From assembly GCA_021014325.1 (NCBI GenBank), contig CM037474.1, positions 4,158,488 through 4,222,487 on the forward strand: a DNA stretch of 64,000 nt, given 5' to 3'. The stretch is from Plazaster borealis. Taxonomy: Eukaryota; Echinodermata; Asteroidea; Forcipulatida; Labidiasteridae. This document shows positions 45,093 to 57,251 of this stretch, one piece after another. The notes below the pieces were generated by a model. It was not told the origin of the DNA, searched no databases, and saw only the letters and a list, made by a program, of their open reading frames with translations. How positions within the stretch are numbered: position 1 is the first letter of the stretch; every line of letters begins with the position of its first letter. The translations under genes were made by a program, and so were the position numbers.

Positions 45093-47638
45093 CTGGGGAA
45101 AAAACTATTATAAATGATTTCACCTTAATTTAATTTTGGTTTCAAATAAAAGTAGATTTTCGGAATTCGGGAGACTACCAAGTTCTGAAAGAACTGTCCC
45201 GCTTCTTAACTACTACTTGGGCGGGAGGTAGAAAATCGGTCGGGACTACTACTTTCGCTTAGTGGATCAGGGGGACTTCTCGTTATTAACTTCACTACCG
45301 CGGAGTGATGTAGAAATACATATAAACTTAAATATATAAATACATGTTTTCAGTTCCAAAGTGAAGTTTCATCTTTTGTAAAGTTTATGCAAACACCAGC
45401 CTTTCAGAGATACACTTCCGAATTGAAAAGTTTTTAAGAAAAAGATATATATATTTTTTTACATTTTGAGTTCTCCAAATCTCATTGCTTGTTTCGATGT
45501 GGGGGGTTTTTAAAAATAATATATTTTTTAAATTTTAAAAACATTTTAGTTGAATTGACTACAGGAAAAATTACTAGATATTTTTAGGCCGATAATATGG
45601 CACCCAACTAGTTCTTATGATCATATTTTGCACAAATTATGATTCCACACTCGGTTTTATTATCAAGTCTTCCAACCTTTTAATCAAATCATTTCTTGGT
45701 TTGAATTAGAATATATATTTTCCTCAGATAACGAGTTTCAGGAGAGTTTCCAACACTCCTCTCAAATGTCAAAACAATTATTTACCATGGTATCTACACC
45801 AAACGCACAGAAAGCTCACTGCACCTAAAAATGAAATGATTTCAAAGGTGTTAATACCACCAAAGCCGTGAGGCCCAAATATTGCGTTCATATTTTTATT
45901 TAGAATTTAATTCATGCCGAAAAGAGAGGGATTGTATTTACTCTAGGAAAGTATGTCACATTTTATTTTAAACTGTGACCTTTTGAATTGTGAGGTTTTT
46001 CTTTTACTTTGTGAACTAACACGGTCCGCCATTTTGAGGAGTCAAATTTGGTTCTACAAAATGGCAGACCGAGTTAATTCAGTAAGTAAAGGAAAACCAC
46101 ACAATTTCGAGGCATGTGTGGATCATTATATTCTACTTATAAAACATCTTTCCAACCATATTCATTTCATAACAAACGCTTTTTATAGCACAAAGCGCCC
46201 AACCTAAGGCAACGTGAACCCATGAACTTGTTTACTCCGAATAAAAAGCTGACTCAATGATACCTAACTGTTGTTGATAATGGACCAACATGCCCGACAA
46301 GGTTGTGCACGAGTACTTAAGAGTCCTTTTTCTCTTGGTTGGTTTGCACAAGCTGTTTAATGTATCACTTCATAATCTAAGAGCGGATGTATCATGAACA
46401 CCTACTCTGAAGGCTTATGTTTTTCATGGTTGATTGTTTTGTTGTTGACATCAATATTGTTGAATGTATCAAAGAGAGAAAACAGATCACTCACAGGTTG
46501 CTATAATCGCACCAATCACTCCGAAAATAATGCCTACTGTCGAAGCAGTTGTTGTTGACACTGTTGTGCCATGTAGGAAAGTTGTGGCATCTGCTAATGC
46601 CGCCATTTTATGAGTATTGTTCTACAAGAAGAGAGATTAAGTGGTGAGATTTGTATGTGTTCTACCATTAACATATGTTGCTTGCACCTAGAATATCTAC
46701 GGTCACTCATGGAAGGACATAAAATACTTAAATATTCAAGGAAAATGTTACATTATTTCCCCATAGTCGTGACTTTATACGTCAAATTTCATTTCATGTC
46801 TGAGGCTTCCCCGGTCGCAAAATGTACCGGAAATATTGTTTTTAGTAAGCTGTGTTGTCTGGGGAGCCGGGTACCATTTAACCATGCCTAGTGACCTTGA
46901 CTCCTCATCTCCCACGTGTCTCGTGAATGGGAACCATGGGTAATCCAAAACGAAACCAAACTACGTTTCCCTGACTGAGTGTATCCTTTTGGGGATCACT
47001 AGAGAGCTAAACGCAAACATTGAAGTGTGACGTCACCTATGCTCGGGCCTATACCTACATAGCTTATTTCATGGCAGCCATAAACGTTCGCGTGCACAGA
47101 AAAGTCACATAAATGAAAGTTTGACATCAAAAATATTCACAAAGGATGGGGAAAGAAAATCAAGCTTTTTCCGGATTCGGGATTTCAAATATCCCACAAG
47201 AAGTAAGAGCATTGAATATGAAAATGCACTGAAGTTTACAAACACATTTGTAAAAATCGTCGTTAGATAGGAAATAATAAATCACTGTTTCAAAGAATCA
47301 ACTTTCTAGCTTTTAGGCCTCCTAACATAACGCCTACGTAATAACCTGTGTGTTAAAACTGATGGAGGGGCGTTGTCTCGTTTTGGGTTTCCCAATTCAT
47401 GTCACCTGAGCAGCTGCATCGATCATGTGATACCAATCAACCAAACAGTCTGTTTAGTTTTATGCGACATTTTTCGTAATCTTGTTTTTTAATCATTTTT
47501 GCAGATCACACATTGATATTTCCCATAAACATTTTGTTTGACTTTGAAGATTTGTGTTTACTTGAACTTTGTCTGTTCAAACAGTTTAACATCATGCTGA
47601 GGTACAAAGGGAGGAATCTGGCTGGTGCATTGGTATGA

Positions 47639-48431
47639 GTCCCCTATAGTACTGTACGTTCATCCCACTAACTGCGTAGGTAGGGAGCGTAAAATGATAT
47701 TAAAAACGGGGACCCTAGCTGGTGATAATGAGCATTAGCTCTGTGGCCATTTTATTTTGTACAATCTCAGTCGATCTTCCTCCGTAAAAAGTGAAGTAAA
47801 AACAGGCCATTTTTACCTTCATATCATTCTAAGAACTATTGTTGTTCTATTATTCCCTTTTCTGTTGAATTCCCCTGTGGGGTACAAGTTTAACAAAGAA
47901 TTCCTTGTGGGGTCCATTGGTCTGTTGTGTTTTGGACCCCACAAGGATGGGTGGGTATGTCCACACACACACACATGTCTGTAAATCCCGCTTACCGAGG
48001 ACTTCTCTTTGTTCTCCCATTGTTTGGACATGGTTTCCCCATTGGGTTTGTTCACGAAAACGAAGCGAGGGCGTCCTCGCTCTGTCAAACAACCGGATCC
48101 CTTTTGTTAAAGTCCTCGGTTTCAATGGATAGACATGCTCACTCACATACATATGGCAGTTACGGGTTACTTCCAGTGTTGTTCTATTTTTCCCTTTTCT
48201 GAAGAAATTCTATGTGATGGGGTAGCGCTAGAACAAAGAATTACTTGTGTGGTAGCATTGTTCTATTATTAAAAGTACCCCGTAAGTTGGCGTGTGTAAG
48301 GGCTCCCCCAGAAGCACACACGAAAATGTCTAATTACGCCACTGCCTAAAATTCCATGGCATCAGCAAATAATATTAATTTCAATAATGGTCAATACTGT
48401 ACACGTATGAACAAATCATATTTATGTATGC
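47639..48431. other. Intergenic with diverged tandem repeat
   Basis: Around 47830-47960 and 48178-48290 a ~110-bp unit recurs (GTTCTATTATTCCCTTTTCT … AACAAAGAATTCCTTGTGGG). A CACACACA run lies at 47962-47974. Frames on both strands up to 100 codons overlap each other and are not credible genes. Confidence 0.45.
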
Positions 48432-48801
48432 TTAAAGGAACATTACAGAATTGGTTTTTGCTAACAAAACAGTTGCTGGCAGTGTAAGCACTTTATGTTA
48501 TCCACCATATACATAAACTGACAAACCTGTAAAAGTTTGAGATCGATCGGCCATCTGGGTCACGAGAAAATAGTGAAAAACCGATAACACATTTGCATGT
48601 GTTATACAATGCATGAGTAAAACGCTCATGGGCGATAAACTCGGAAATTATTTTTATTTATTTCTCATCAAATATGGCATTTCAGACAGAATTATTTCTA
48701 GGGATGTTTTCTACTATCATCATCATTAGACCGTGTCAGTTTTATGTAAATCTGTGATCTTAAAGAAAATTTTAATTGCCAGTTCTGTAACGTTCCTTTA
48801 A
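48432..48801. repeat. MITE, AAAGGAACGTTACAGAACTGG family
   Basis: Full-length relative of the intron-1 MITEs of NLR-A and NLR-B, with ends TTAAAGGAACATTACAGAAT and CAGTTCTGTAACGTTCCTTT. It lies in inverted internal orientation relative to those copies. Confidence 0.85.
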
Positions 48802-49256
48802 ACATTATCTTCGTGCACAGAAAGTATTGCTGTAAACTAACACTAACAGGGAAGCTTAAAGAGACCACTCGCGGTTTCTGTGTTTCCCGCTACTGATTAT
48901 CATGGCCTTCCTGGTTCTCATATCAGAAAACAATGCAGTTATGATTTGGTTGATCTGATTTTTTTTGATCCGCGACAATTTAATATGAAAACCAAACCGC
49001 AAATTGGAGAGACGTCTTTTCATGGTATATGAGATCTCAGAAGACATCTTAATTATGTACTCTAGGTCTTTCTAGGTTAAGTCCAAAATATGATTCTTAA
49101 TACTGTAAAAAAAAAAATTGTATACTCTAGTCCACTGGGTGGGCTGTACAATCAGCATAATAAAAGCCACTTTAACTTGGCAATAATGATACAGATCGGA
49201 ATTAGAATTTGGGGCGTTTGGAGTGGAAATCAAATATTGTCAGGGTGTTTCCAAAA

Positions 49257-49620
49257 GAGATCCGAGTTCCCGAGATCCGAGTCCCCAGGATCCAAATACC
49301 TGCAATGCGAATCATCGGGATCCGAGTTACCCAGGATCCGAGTCACCGGGTTCCGAGTAAACCAGACATCCGAGTTCCCGAGATCCGAGTCGGGATCCAA
49401 ATACCCGCAATGCGAATCATCGGGATCCGAGTTACCCAGGATCCGAGTCACCGGGTTCCGAGTCCCAGACATCCGAGTTCCCGAGATACGAGTCCCCGGG
49501 ATCCAAACACCCGCAATGCGAATCACCTGGTTCCGAGTAAACCAGGATCCGAGTCACCGGGTTCCGAGTCCCAGACATCCGAGTTCCCGAGATTCGAGTC
49601 CCCAAGATGCACGTCCCCAT
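49257..49620 (+). repeat. CG-rich minisatellite, ~108-bp higher-order unit
   Basis: GAGTTCCCGAGATCCGAGTC and variants recur at about 49263, 49372, 49479 and 49580. Each long unit is made of 10-12-bp sub-units around GGATCCGAGT. It contrasts with its AT-rich surroundings and yields spurious Pro/Ser/Arg-rich frames in all phases on both strands. Confidence 0.85.
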
Positions 49621-50242
49621 ATTTTCATCTATCGAGTCAATGGGGATATAACTATGAAGTCCTCGCGGTCCGAGGTCCGGTACCCTATCACACAAAACCA
49701 ATTAATTGTTCTATATTTAAGAAATTTAGGCAAAGATGTTTTTCGGGTCGGACTTGAAAACCCCCCCAAAAAAAACATCTGAAGTCATCAGATTCCTTTT
49801 GGTTTTTGTTTTTTTTTTCATTTATTTTAATCACAGCTTATGTAGCCCTATATACAGTACTATTGACAGCTTTGTACATGTATTATAATGTTCAATATTA
49901 ATATAAATATCCATATAACGAGCTAGAACCGAAACAATTATTTCGAAACCACTTGATATTATATAACTTGATACATATACTTATTTATACAACGCATTTT
50001 CCTTATAGTTTATCGCAAATAACCGTCTTATTTATTTACAAGGGGAAAATCAGTTCTGCCCCAAAGTATACACAATTGTCTGTACTATAGACCCAACGTT
50101 ATTCATTGGCAAATGATACCGATAATTATCTCTCTCAGAGAAAGTAATGATGCCGTTGAAAAGCACCCCAACTTTTCTCACTAATCTGTCCATGCTCACG
50201 TAGTTGCAGGACAAGTTATTGACAGACCTGTGTATGGTGTTA
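49621..50242. other. Intergenic, no gene recognised
   Basis: AT-rich; no feature supported. Confidence 0.45.
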
Positions 50243-50470
50243 CACGGCAAAAACTGGGGTGTTAAAATTGACACCATGGGTGTTGTCACATTAAAGATAC
50301 CGAAGACAGAATCAAAATTAACATCATAGGGTGTTAGGATAACACCAATGTAATTGTTTTGGCAGAAATTAGTGTTATTAACACCCTGTGGTGTGAATGT
50401 TTTATTAGTTTTTGGTATCTATATGTGACAACACCCATGGTGTCAATTTTAACACCCTAGTTTTTGCAGT
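50243..50470. repeat. MITE, CACTGCAAAAAC family
   Basis: The ends CACGGCAAAAACTGGGGTGT and AACACCCTAGTTTTTGCAGT are inverted repeats, with internal CACCATGGGTGTTGTCACAT arms. Better preserved than the copy at 13193-13417. Confidence 0.9.
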
Positions 50471-50836
50471 GTCGTGAGAGGGGATGTACTCTTTTTGTAC
50501 TCACCTTTGTTCACTATGTCTTTTTGTGTAACACGACATCAAACCATGTAGGTTTTGAGGCATTGCGTGGTGACGTATCAATATTTTTTTGTTTTCCTTC
50601 ATTGAGATGTGCTTCTTGGAAACATATTGCGATCGCATTGAAAATGAGAATTTTGTTGCCAACGGCAACGGCAGAGGTGTATAGCTAGTTTTTCAAAACC
50701 TTGAGGTTTGGGCCAAATTGTTTGATCGATAATTACGAAAAATTCAAAGGTGTCAAAATATTTGAAGTCACAATTAAATGACTGGCTAAAAAAGGGGGTC
50801 CATTGTTGGCGGTAGTAGTCTTGGTCTACGGTAGTC

Positions 50837-51244
50837 TTTAAAGGGATTTTATACGTTTGGTCATTGGAACCCACTGTTTGTTTCAATCCTACATAGTTGT
50901 ATATATATATATATATATACCATAAAACTAACCTGTGAAAATTTCATTTCAAAAGGTGGTAGCATTTTTGAGATATTGCCGAAAATCTGGAGCGGTTATG
51001 TCCACACAGGACGAATAATCTGCACTTGGAATACACAATCTGAGAAACGTTTCTGACAGAAACGCTTCTCAGATTCAAATTTGTTTGGATAAAAACTGAT
51101 ATGTCTTTCCATAACCACATCACTTCAAAGTGAAATGTTTCTCAACATGATTTATACTATCAGAAGCTGCTGTACTTCTTACCAAGTAAGTTTGTATTGC
51201 CATTAGTTTTATGAGTAATTACCAAACGTATACAGACCCTTTAA
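50837..51244. repeat. MITE, TTTAAAGG family (long-palindrome subtype)
   Basis: Ends TTTAAAGGGATTTTATACGT and ACGTATACAGACCCTTTAAA. The internal arms GGAGCGGTTATGTCCACACA and AGAAACGCTTCTCAGATTCA match the copy at 6190-6540. A TA dinucleotide tract lies at 50892-50909. Confidence 0.85.
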
Positions 51245-51618
51245 AGGCACTGTACACGTTTGGTAATTACTAAAAATATATATTACCATAAAAAACTGAC
51301 TTGGTAACGAGCAACAGAGAGCAGTTGATAGTATAAAACATTGTGAGAAACGACTCCCTCTGAAGTAACGTAGTTTTTTGAGAAAGAGGTAATTTCTCAC
51401 TAAAATAATAAAAGACTTCTTGCAAGAAGTTTTTATTCCTATCTGAAAGCACACAAATTTGTACAACAAGGGTGTTTTTTCTTTCATCATTTTCTTGCAA
51501 CTTCGATGACCAATTGAGCCCAAATTTTCACAGGCTTGTTATTTTATGCATATGTTGGGATACACCAAGTGAGAACACTGGTCTTTGACAATTTCCAAAC
51601 GTGTCCAGTGCCTTTAAA
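51241..51618. repeat. MITE, TTTAAAGG family, abutting the previous one
   Basis: Begins TTAAAGGCACTGTACACGTT, overlapping the last bases of the MITE at 50837-51244, and ends AACGTGTCCAGTGCCTTTAA. The interior (CTCTGAAGTAACGTAGTTTT, GATGACCAATTGAGCCCAAA) matches 58383-58751 and the split copy at 10853. Confidence 0.85.
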
Positions 51619-51759
51619 GGAACATCCGAGACTATTTTAATACTGTAGTACAATCCTGATGATTCGCAAATGATCATTGAATGTAAATGTCTATGTCCGA
51701 GATATGATTTGAAAGCCACCGTATAGCGGTCGTTCTGTTTCAAGTTGAAATGCATTCGT

Positions 51760-54700
51760 TCATTGTTGGCTGTTCGCATTTGTAGACAGAGCTTGAGACA
51801 CTGTCCCAGTTACCACATCTCCAGTAACCTCGTTCCCAACGCGGGCAGCGTGTCGCCCCATGCAGAACGCCTCTCGTACCCCTCGACGAAAAGGCTTGTT
51901 CGTAAAGATGTAAACGATCGGATTCACGCAGGAATTCGCCGTAGCTAAGATCACAGTCACGTGGTAGTAGGGAGACTCGAATCCCTCGTGGACACCGAAA
52001 GTATACAGCATGAAAAACATTTGATTGGGGATCCAGCAGATGACGAAGGTTATGACGAATGTCAAAAGGGTGCGAGCCAGTTTCTTGGTTGTCCGGAGTT
52101 GCCACATCTTCTCCTGGTCGGATTGGTTGCGGGCAGATGAAGCTGAGGTGGCAACAAAATAATAAGTGCTATTAAATAAAATATAAAACAGAAATATCAA
52201 TCATAAATATGTAGTGAACGCAAGTGCGCCCTAAATTTTCCTAGGGCCTGATGCAACTTTCTTGTTTGCATATTTACCGTAAAATCTTATAGTTTGCGTC
52301 CGCGACCTCAGGACCTTTCTCTTTTCCATTTTAGCTTTGCGCGGGAGAGAGAAAGCACATTCTTTTATGTAAGTATATTTCTCTCTATTTGTAGGGAGCA
52401 TCTGCCTATGCTCCGAATACTGTTTTCTTTGGGAGGAATAATGTCCTTGAGCTCTCTGTGAGTATGGGGTAACTTTGGCACCCTGGGTAACTTTGGCATT
52501 ATTTTTTTTAACCGGGGGTAAAATCGTGATATGCAGCTTCTATGGTATTATGTTTAGGAAAACAAGTAACCTTTAAAGTTTATATTTGTAATTAATCTAC
52601 CTTTTCAGAGTAAATAATAACATGTTAAAAAAATATTTATACATTTATGTTTTTATGTATGTATTTTTTAATTTAAAAAAAATATATGTATAACGTATTA
52701 ACAAAACATTTTGAACGAGGCTGATTTTTTTAAATCACTTTGCGTGGCATCAAAATATGTAAAGAAAACACACCGTTTACGTCTATATCGAGCTTTTTTT
52801 CTTCTTTTTTCCCTCTATTTAACACAAAACATATAAGCTGCCAAAGTTGCCCCAAACCCAGGGTAACTTTGGCAGCATATTAATTGACCCCCAAGGGGTT
52901 TAATGGAAAAAATAATTCTAATTGTTCATGATCACTAGGGTAGAGGATGCCCCTAATGTCACATAGAAGTTCAAATAAGCATCCAGCTACAACCATGGAA
53001 AAATATTACTGCACCATTCATACAAAAACCTGCCAAAGTTACCCCATTTTACTTTTGTGTATTAAATCATCTTTTTATCAGCGGAATATTGAATTTTGAG
53101 GGTTTGTATCGGATCGGATACACACTATTTATTTAAACATGTAATGTATGTACACTGTATGTAGCCAGCCCCCTGTGGTGACCTTTCAACCCTTACACGT
53201 CACCCACTGGGATGTGCTATTTGTTGAAGGATTAACTTGAACCAATTCAAATGCAGGAGATCCTTAGACGTCATCGTGTGGATTTTGCTGTAATATTGTA
53301 ATGAATGCTCGTCCTTTTTAATTTAGAGGGCCGTACTCATTTATGTGCCTCTGCAGTCATATTTGTTGATTAAATCTGATTTTGAATTCGAGACCTTGCA
53401 TGTCCTCATAAAGCGCAATTCCTGGTGCGGTTTTTATTCCTACATACACGAAGTCCAATAACCAGAGTACGGTACTTATTAATAAACACATGAAAGTAAC
53501 TTGATTCAGTTTTGTTGATGACTTGATTTGTCTACAAGCGACATTTGTCCATGGTCATTTGTCTTTAGTCTAATTGTATTAATAGTCAAAATATTGCGGT
53601 TTTTGTGGATTGGTCAGAAAAACTGATCGACATCCGAGAAGAAAAATAATTGCTGACCGACTTTGGCAAAAAAAGTGACCAACAGTTTGCCACGTTCCGT
53701 AAAATATTAGTCGGTATAGGAAGTTCAGTTTTTAACTTTTAGTGCCAGACAATATTGCATACTTTCACAGATGTGAAATATTTTTCTTTGAAACGTTAAC
53801 TTCTGTTGACGTCATCACGACGTCACATCTGTCGTTTAAATCTTATCGGAGCATTGTACGTTTTGGGGGTTTCGTTTGGAACACTTTAACATGCTGTTTG
53901 AATGTCTCTGTGCTTTGTGTTGGGTAACTTTGGTGCATTGAACCCTACCGTGTCATAATTTCTTTCGGGCATTGATACTTTTGTGTGTGTTTTACACATG
54001 ATAACTTCTTCCCAGCTCTTAACCTTCCAGACCTTGCTTCCTTGTGGGGCCCCTTCGCAGTATCCCCCCATTGTCCATACCTATTCTTTGCTTTAACCCC
54101 ATTATGAATGTTCTACTTCTTATTCTGTAATTTAGATGTTTCGATATTGACCCTCTTGCATCGGCCGCCGTTTCTGAGGTCAAGCAATGGAAACGGGCAA
54201 GCGCGTACGCGCCACGCACCACTCTCAACCAATGGGAGGTTTTCCTTTGATCTCAGTGAGGGCGCTGTTTGAGCTTGTGACGTCATATGAAAAGGGTCTA
54301 AAACATGGGAAATAAGTTGAAGCTGAAGTTGAGTTGCTTTGTTGCACTACTTGCAAGACGGCCCTAAACTCATCACTCTAAACAGAACGCATCCTTTTAC
54401 AGGATTCTAATGCGAACCTAGAGTACACGTTAACAATTACGTCAGCATATACTTACATAATCTTGCTTTAAGGGCCTTCACTTGTCTCTTCAACGTGGCG
54501 ATAACAACCCATTGCACCCAAATCATAAAGAGGAATGGTGCCAAGAAGGTAGAGATGAACAGAGCCAATCCTGTGGCTGCCCGAGACGCGCCATTCGGCC
54601 AGCCAACAAACGTACAACCGGCAACATCCTCTTCGTCGTACACGAACACGATGAATGAAACAGAGAGGGCGCCCATGATCCAACACGCAGCAATCATGAT

Positions 54701-55150
54701 GTATTTGTTTCGTCTGGTGAGCACCAGCTTGTACTTGTGCGGATGAACGATGGCTACGAAGCGCTCCAAGTTGATTGTCACGAGTCCAAAGACAGACGTG
54801 AACGCGCATACCCAGGAAATGTACTGGCTGGTGTAAAACCGGCATCTGAACTCACCGATGAAACCCGGAATTGGGTGTAAATCGCCGGTGGTTGGAACAA
54901 GTTTATACGGTATTACAAGAAGACAAACTAAAAGGTCAACAAAGGATAGGTGCACCAAGAAATCACTGGTGTTTGACCTCAGAGACGGTACACGAAGAAG
55001 TACGAAGGAGGCGAGTAGGTTACCAACGATACCAAGTACACAGATGACACCGTAGAAGGACAACACCAACCAGCTGTTTGCAAAGTTTCCCCAGTAGAAG
55101 GCGCCCTCATTGTCAACACTTCCTCCAGTCTTGTAAGTTGTCTCGGACAT
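51760..55150 (-). CDS. Class A (rhodopsin-like) G-protein-coupled receptor, two exons, complete
   Basis: Exon 1 55150-54457 (start ATGTCC, donor TTAT|GTAAGT) encodes TM1-TM5. Exon 2 52142-51760 (acceptor GCCACCTCAG) encodes TM6, TM7 and the tail. The phase-1 intron of 2.3 kb joins in frame to give 358 aa, a normal size for the family. Hallmarks: GN in TM1 (N44), LSFVDLL in TM2 (D72), the disulfide pair C103/C179, ERF (129-131) in place of DRY, W157 in TM4, P205 in TM5, CWIP (267-270) and NPIVY (305-309), then helix 8 (FRRGVREAF). It should sit in the plasma membrane and couple to G proteins; ERF with NPxxY intact is compatible with signalling. The style is that of a peptide- or amine-type receptor, but I cannot name the ligand. 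The intron holds a MITE (52463-53047). A paralogue starts at 63403. Confidence 0.92.
52463..53047. repeat. Inverted-repeat element GGGGTAACTTTGGCA in the GPCR intron
   Basis: The outer ends ATGGGGTAACTTTGGCACCC and CTGCCAAAGTTACCCCAT are inverted repeats ~585 bp apart. A second GGGTAACTTTGGCA lies at 52485. A tight inverted pair (GCCAAAGTTGCCCC … AGGGTAACTTTGGCAG) lies at 52839-52876. It could be one element containing decayed copies of itself, or two nested elements. Confidence 0.75.
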
Positions 55151-57250
55151 TGTCACTTTGCAGAATTTCTTTTTTTCCCTCCCAAATACAACGATTTAAT
55201 GGACATCAGTCGATTAAGAATTAGACAGCTACTGGAAGGAATCAAAACGTAATACAGTTTGTTAGGAAACAGAAAATTGAATAAAAAGGTAAACTGGAAA
55301 AGGGGAGCGTATGGAAAGCACCGTTAGTAGTATACACCCGTGTTAGCAAAATTTACGACATGAATGTAGTTACGCAAGGATGATTCCATTTTTTAAAGGG
55401 GGTTTGCGTTTAGCGCCATGTTGAATGACAGTGTACAGTAAAACAAATCATGTCATCGATGTTTTTACAAAGTGACAAATGTGACAAAAATTATGAAATT
55501 TGTAAAATAGTTATTGTTGTGAGTCATTTGATCGTTTTTTACGTAATATTTTCGTGATAACACTATAAATTAGCATGACAGATGAATCACATATTTTCAT
55601 TTTTTTGCTTTTATGAAGTGACAAATCAAAATTCGCCACAATATTCATCAAATACATAGCATGGGCACGGTGTCAAAATGGGCGTGGTTAGATTTTTGCG
55701 TTTTTACGAAGTGACAAAACCGTGCATTTACGGTTTGACGAAGTGACAAACCTAAAAAATACATTGGTTTGTACACATCGCAGGTCTGCTTTTTTTACGA
55801 AGGGACAAAAGTGTTTTTAAAAATTAATAACTCAAACAGTTAGACGATCGAAAAAATACTGAAGAATCCAGCTTTATTTTGATAGTTCACTTTTAAAGAA
55901 ATACTAGCAAGAAACAATTTAGTTCAACGTCAAACTTGATTTTCTAAAAACACGTATTTTCCAGTAAAATATTTGCTCTTTGCAAAATATTGTCCCGCTC
56001 GAATGTTCGACTCTATTTTCAATTACTTTAAAAATGTCTCGAAATTATTCAAAGTGTTCAAACAAATATATCAAACGAACGAACTCCATCAACAGTTCGA
56101 GCGAATTTCTATTGTCATTACTGAGAAAATGATTAATTTTAGAGCTAGAGCTAGAGGTTTGTAATTACTTCAAACATTAATTACCATAAGAACTTGGTGA
56201 GAAGCACTGCAGCTGTTGATAGTTTAAACTTACTTCGGTAGAAGCACTGAGAAATGATTCCCTTCGAAGTAATATGGTTTGGGTAATAATATTGTTCACC
56301 CCAAAACTTTTGAATCTGAGAAACGCTGTCACCTCGCTAAAGATGGATAGATTCGATCTTCTTGTGAAAATACTGTGACAGTTTTGTTGCTGTTTTCTTC
56401 AGTAAATATATTATTTTGCCTATAAATAAGCATTACGTTGACAAAAAACAATCTATAAACCCCACCTTTAATGTAGTGAATATGTGGAGCTCTCCACTCA
56501 AGAATAAAATCCTTTCAATTCTACGCTTATCTAATCTTTAAATGTCAAGGTAGAATAAAAAATGCACTGATGAAAACCCCCAAATTATTTACGATTGACG
56601 ATCTAGACATACCTTTGGGCTTTCAAATAGTCTTCAATATCCATACATGACTGGAAGAAGAAAACACAGAAAAAGAATATATCTTGCAACAGCAATACGG
56701 TTTTTAATTCAATTTCCTCGGACAATGTCTATGATGGGGTACCATTTTTTTATTTTTAGAGCAATCACCAAGTCTGAAGCAAATGTTGTTCCTCACAGCC
56801 GGAGTGCGCAATTCGCTCATTGTTTTCGAATGTTTGAGTTCGATTTTAATTGAATAAAATCAAAATTGAAAAACAGGGATATATTTGTTAGGTAAATCGC
56901 GGCTTTTGCGATATGTCACGTAATAGTCCTATTGAAGGTCAAAGTTGAAATTTCTGATACACACACAACATGTGTCATCATTTTAGTCTGGTGCACATTT
57001 TATTTTTTCTGTTTTGTCTGCTTTCTATGACTAGTTTTCCTTTTATCCTTTTGACTTGATGTACAGAATGTCCGCATTTCAGCCCTTGGCTGCCATGTAA
57101 TATTTTTTTAAATTAAATTCTAATAAATAAACCAACAATGAATGAGTGAATGAATGATTGAAAAAAATTGCGCGATGGTAAAGTTATGGCACCTTAAAAT
57201 CTGTAAAAGTCTTTTACAAAAATTAAAATTATCTCTCTTTATTAACAACC
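55151..57250. other. Upstream region of the GPCR gene and intergenic DNA
   Basis: No further coding exon is visible. Five spaced occurrences of TTTACGAAGTGACAAA-like words lie at about 55462-55810. A partial MITE of the TTTAAAGG family (CTTCGGTAGAAGCACTGAGA region) is at about 56165-56350. Promoter elements could not be assigned. Confidence 0.45.
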
Positions 57251-57251
57251 T

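Larger units (their letters stand above)
43273..46606 (-). pseudogene. NLR-C: truncated NLR gene fragment
   Basis: Recognisable parts: exon 1 46606-46495, exon 2 45092-45045, exon 3 44450-44271 and the first ~420 bp of exon 4 (43692-43273). The sequence stops about 20 codons after Walker A (GSAGIGKT), at the junction with duplication copy 2, so the rest of NACHT and all LRRs are missing. The exon 4 acceptor is changed from CAACAG to CAACTG, which should abolish splicing. The region that carries the non-coding first exon is deleted. Exon 1 has lost about 10 codons before the hydrophobic part. Three independent lesions make it a pseudogene, but exons 1-3 remain open and could still make a short N-terminal protein. 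A 171-codon frame (43639-43124) runs through the breakpoint into unrelated DNA. Confidence 0.85.
43273..47638. repeat. Partial third copy of the duplication (NLR-C segment)
   Basis: Starts abruptly inside exon 4 (equivalent to 35832 in NLR-B) and ends near 47638 (equivalent to about 42830). It is more diverged from copies 1 and 2 than they are from each other. It has private insertions at 44588-44766 and about 45165-45310, and lacks the intronic minisatellites and the intron-1 MITE. Confidence 0.9.

Noticed and set aside
49090..49782. 230-codon frame and overlapping frames on both strands
   Set aside because: They are produced by the CG-rich minisatellite at 49257-49620; several phases are open at once.
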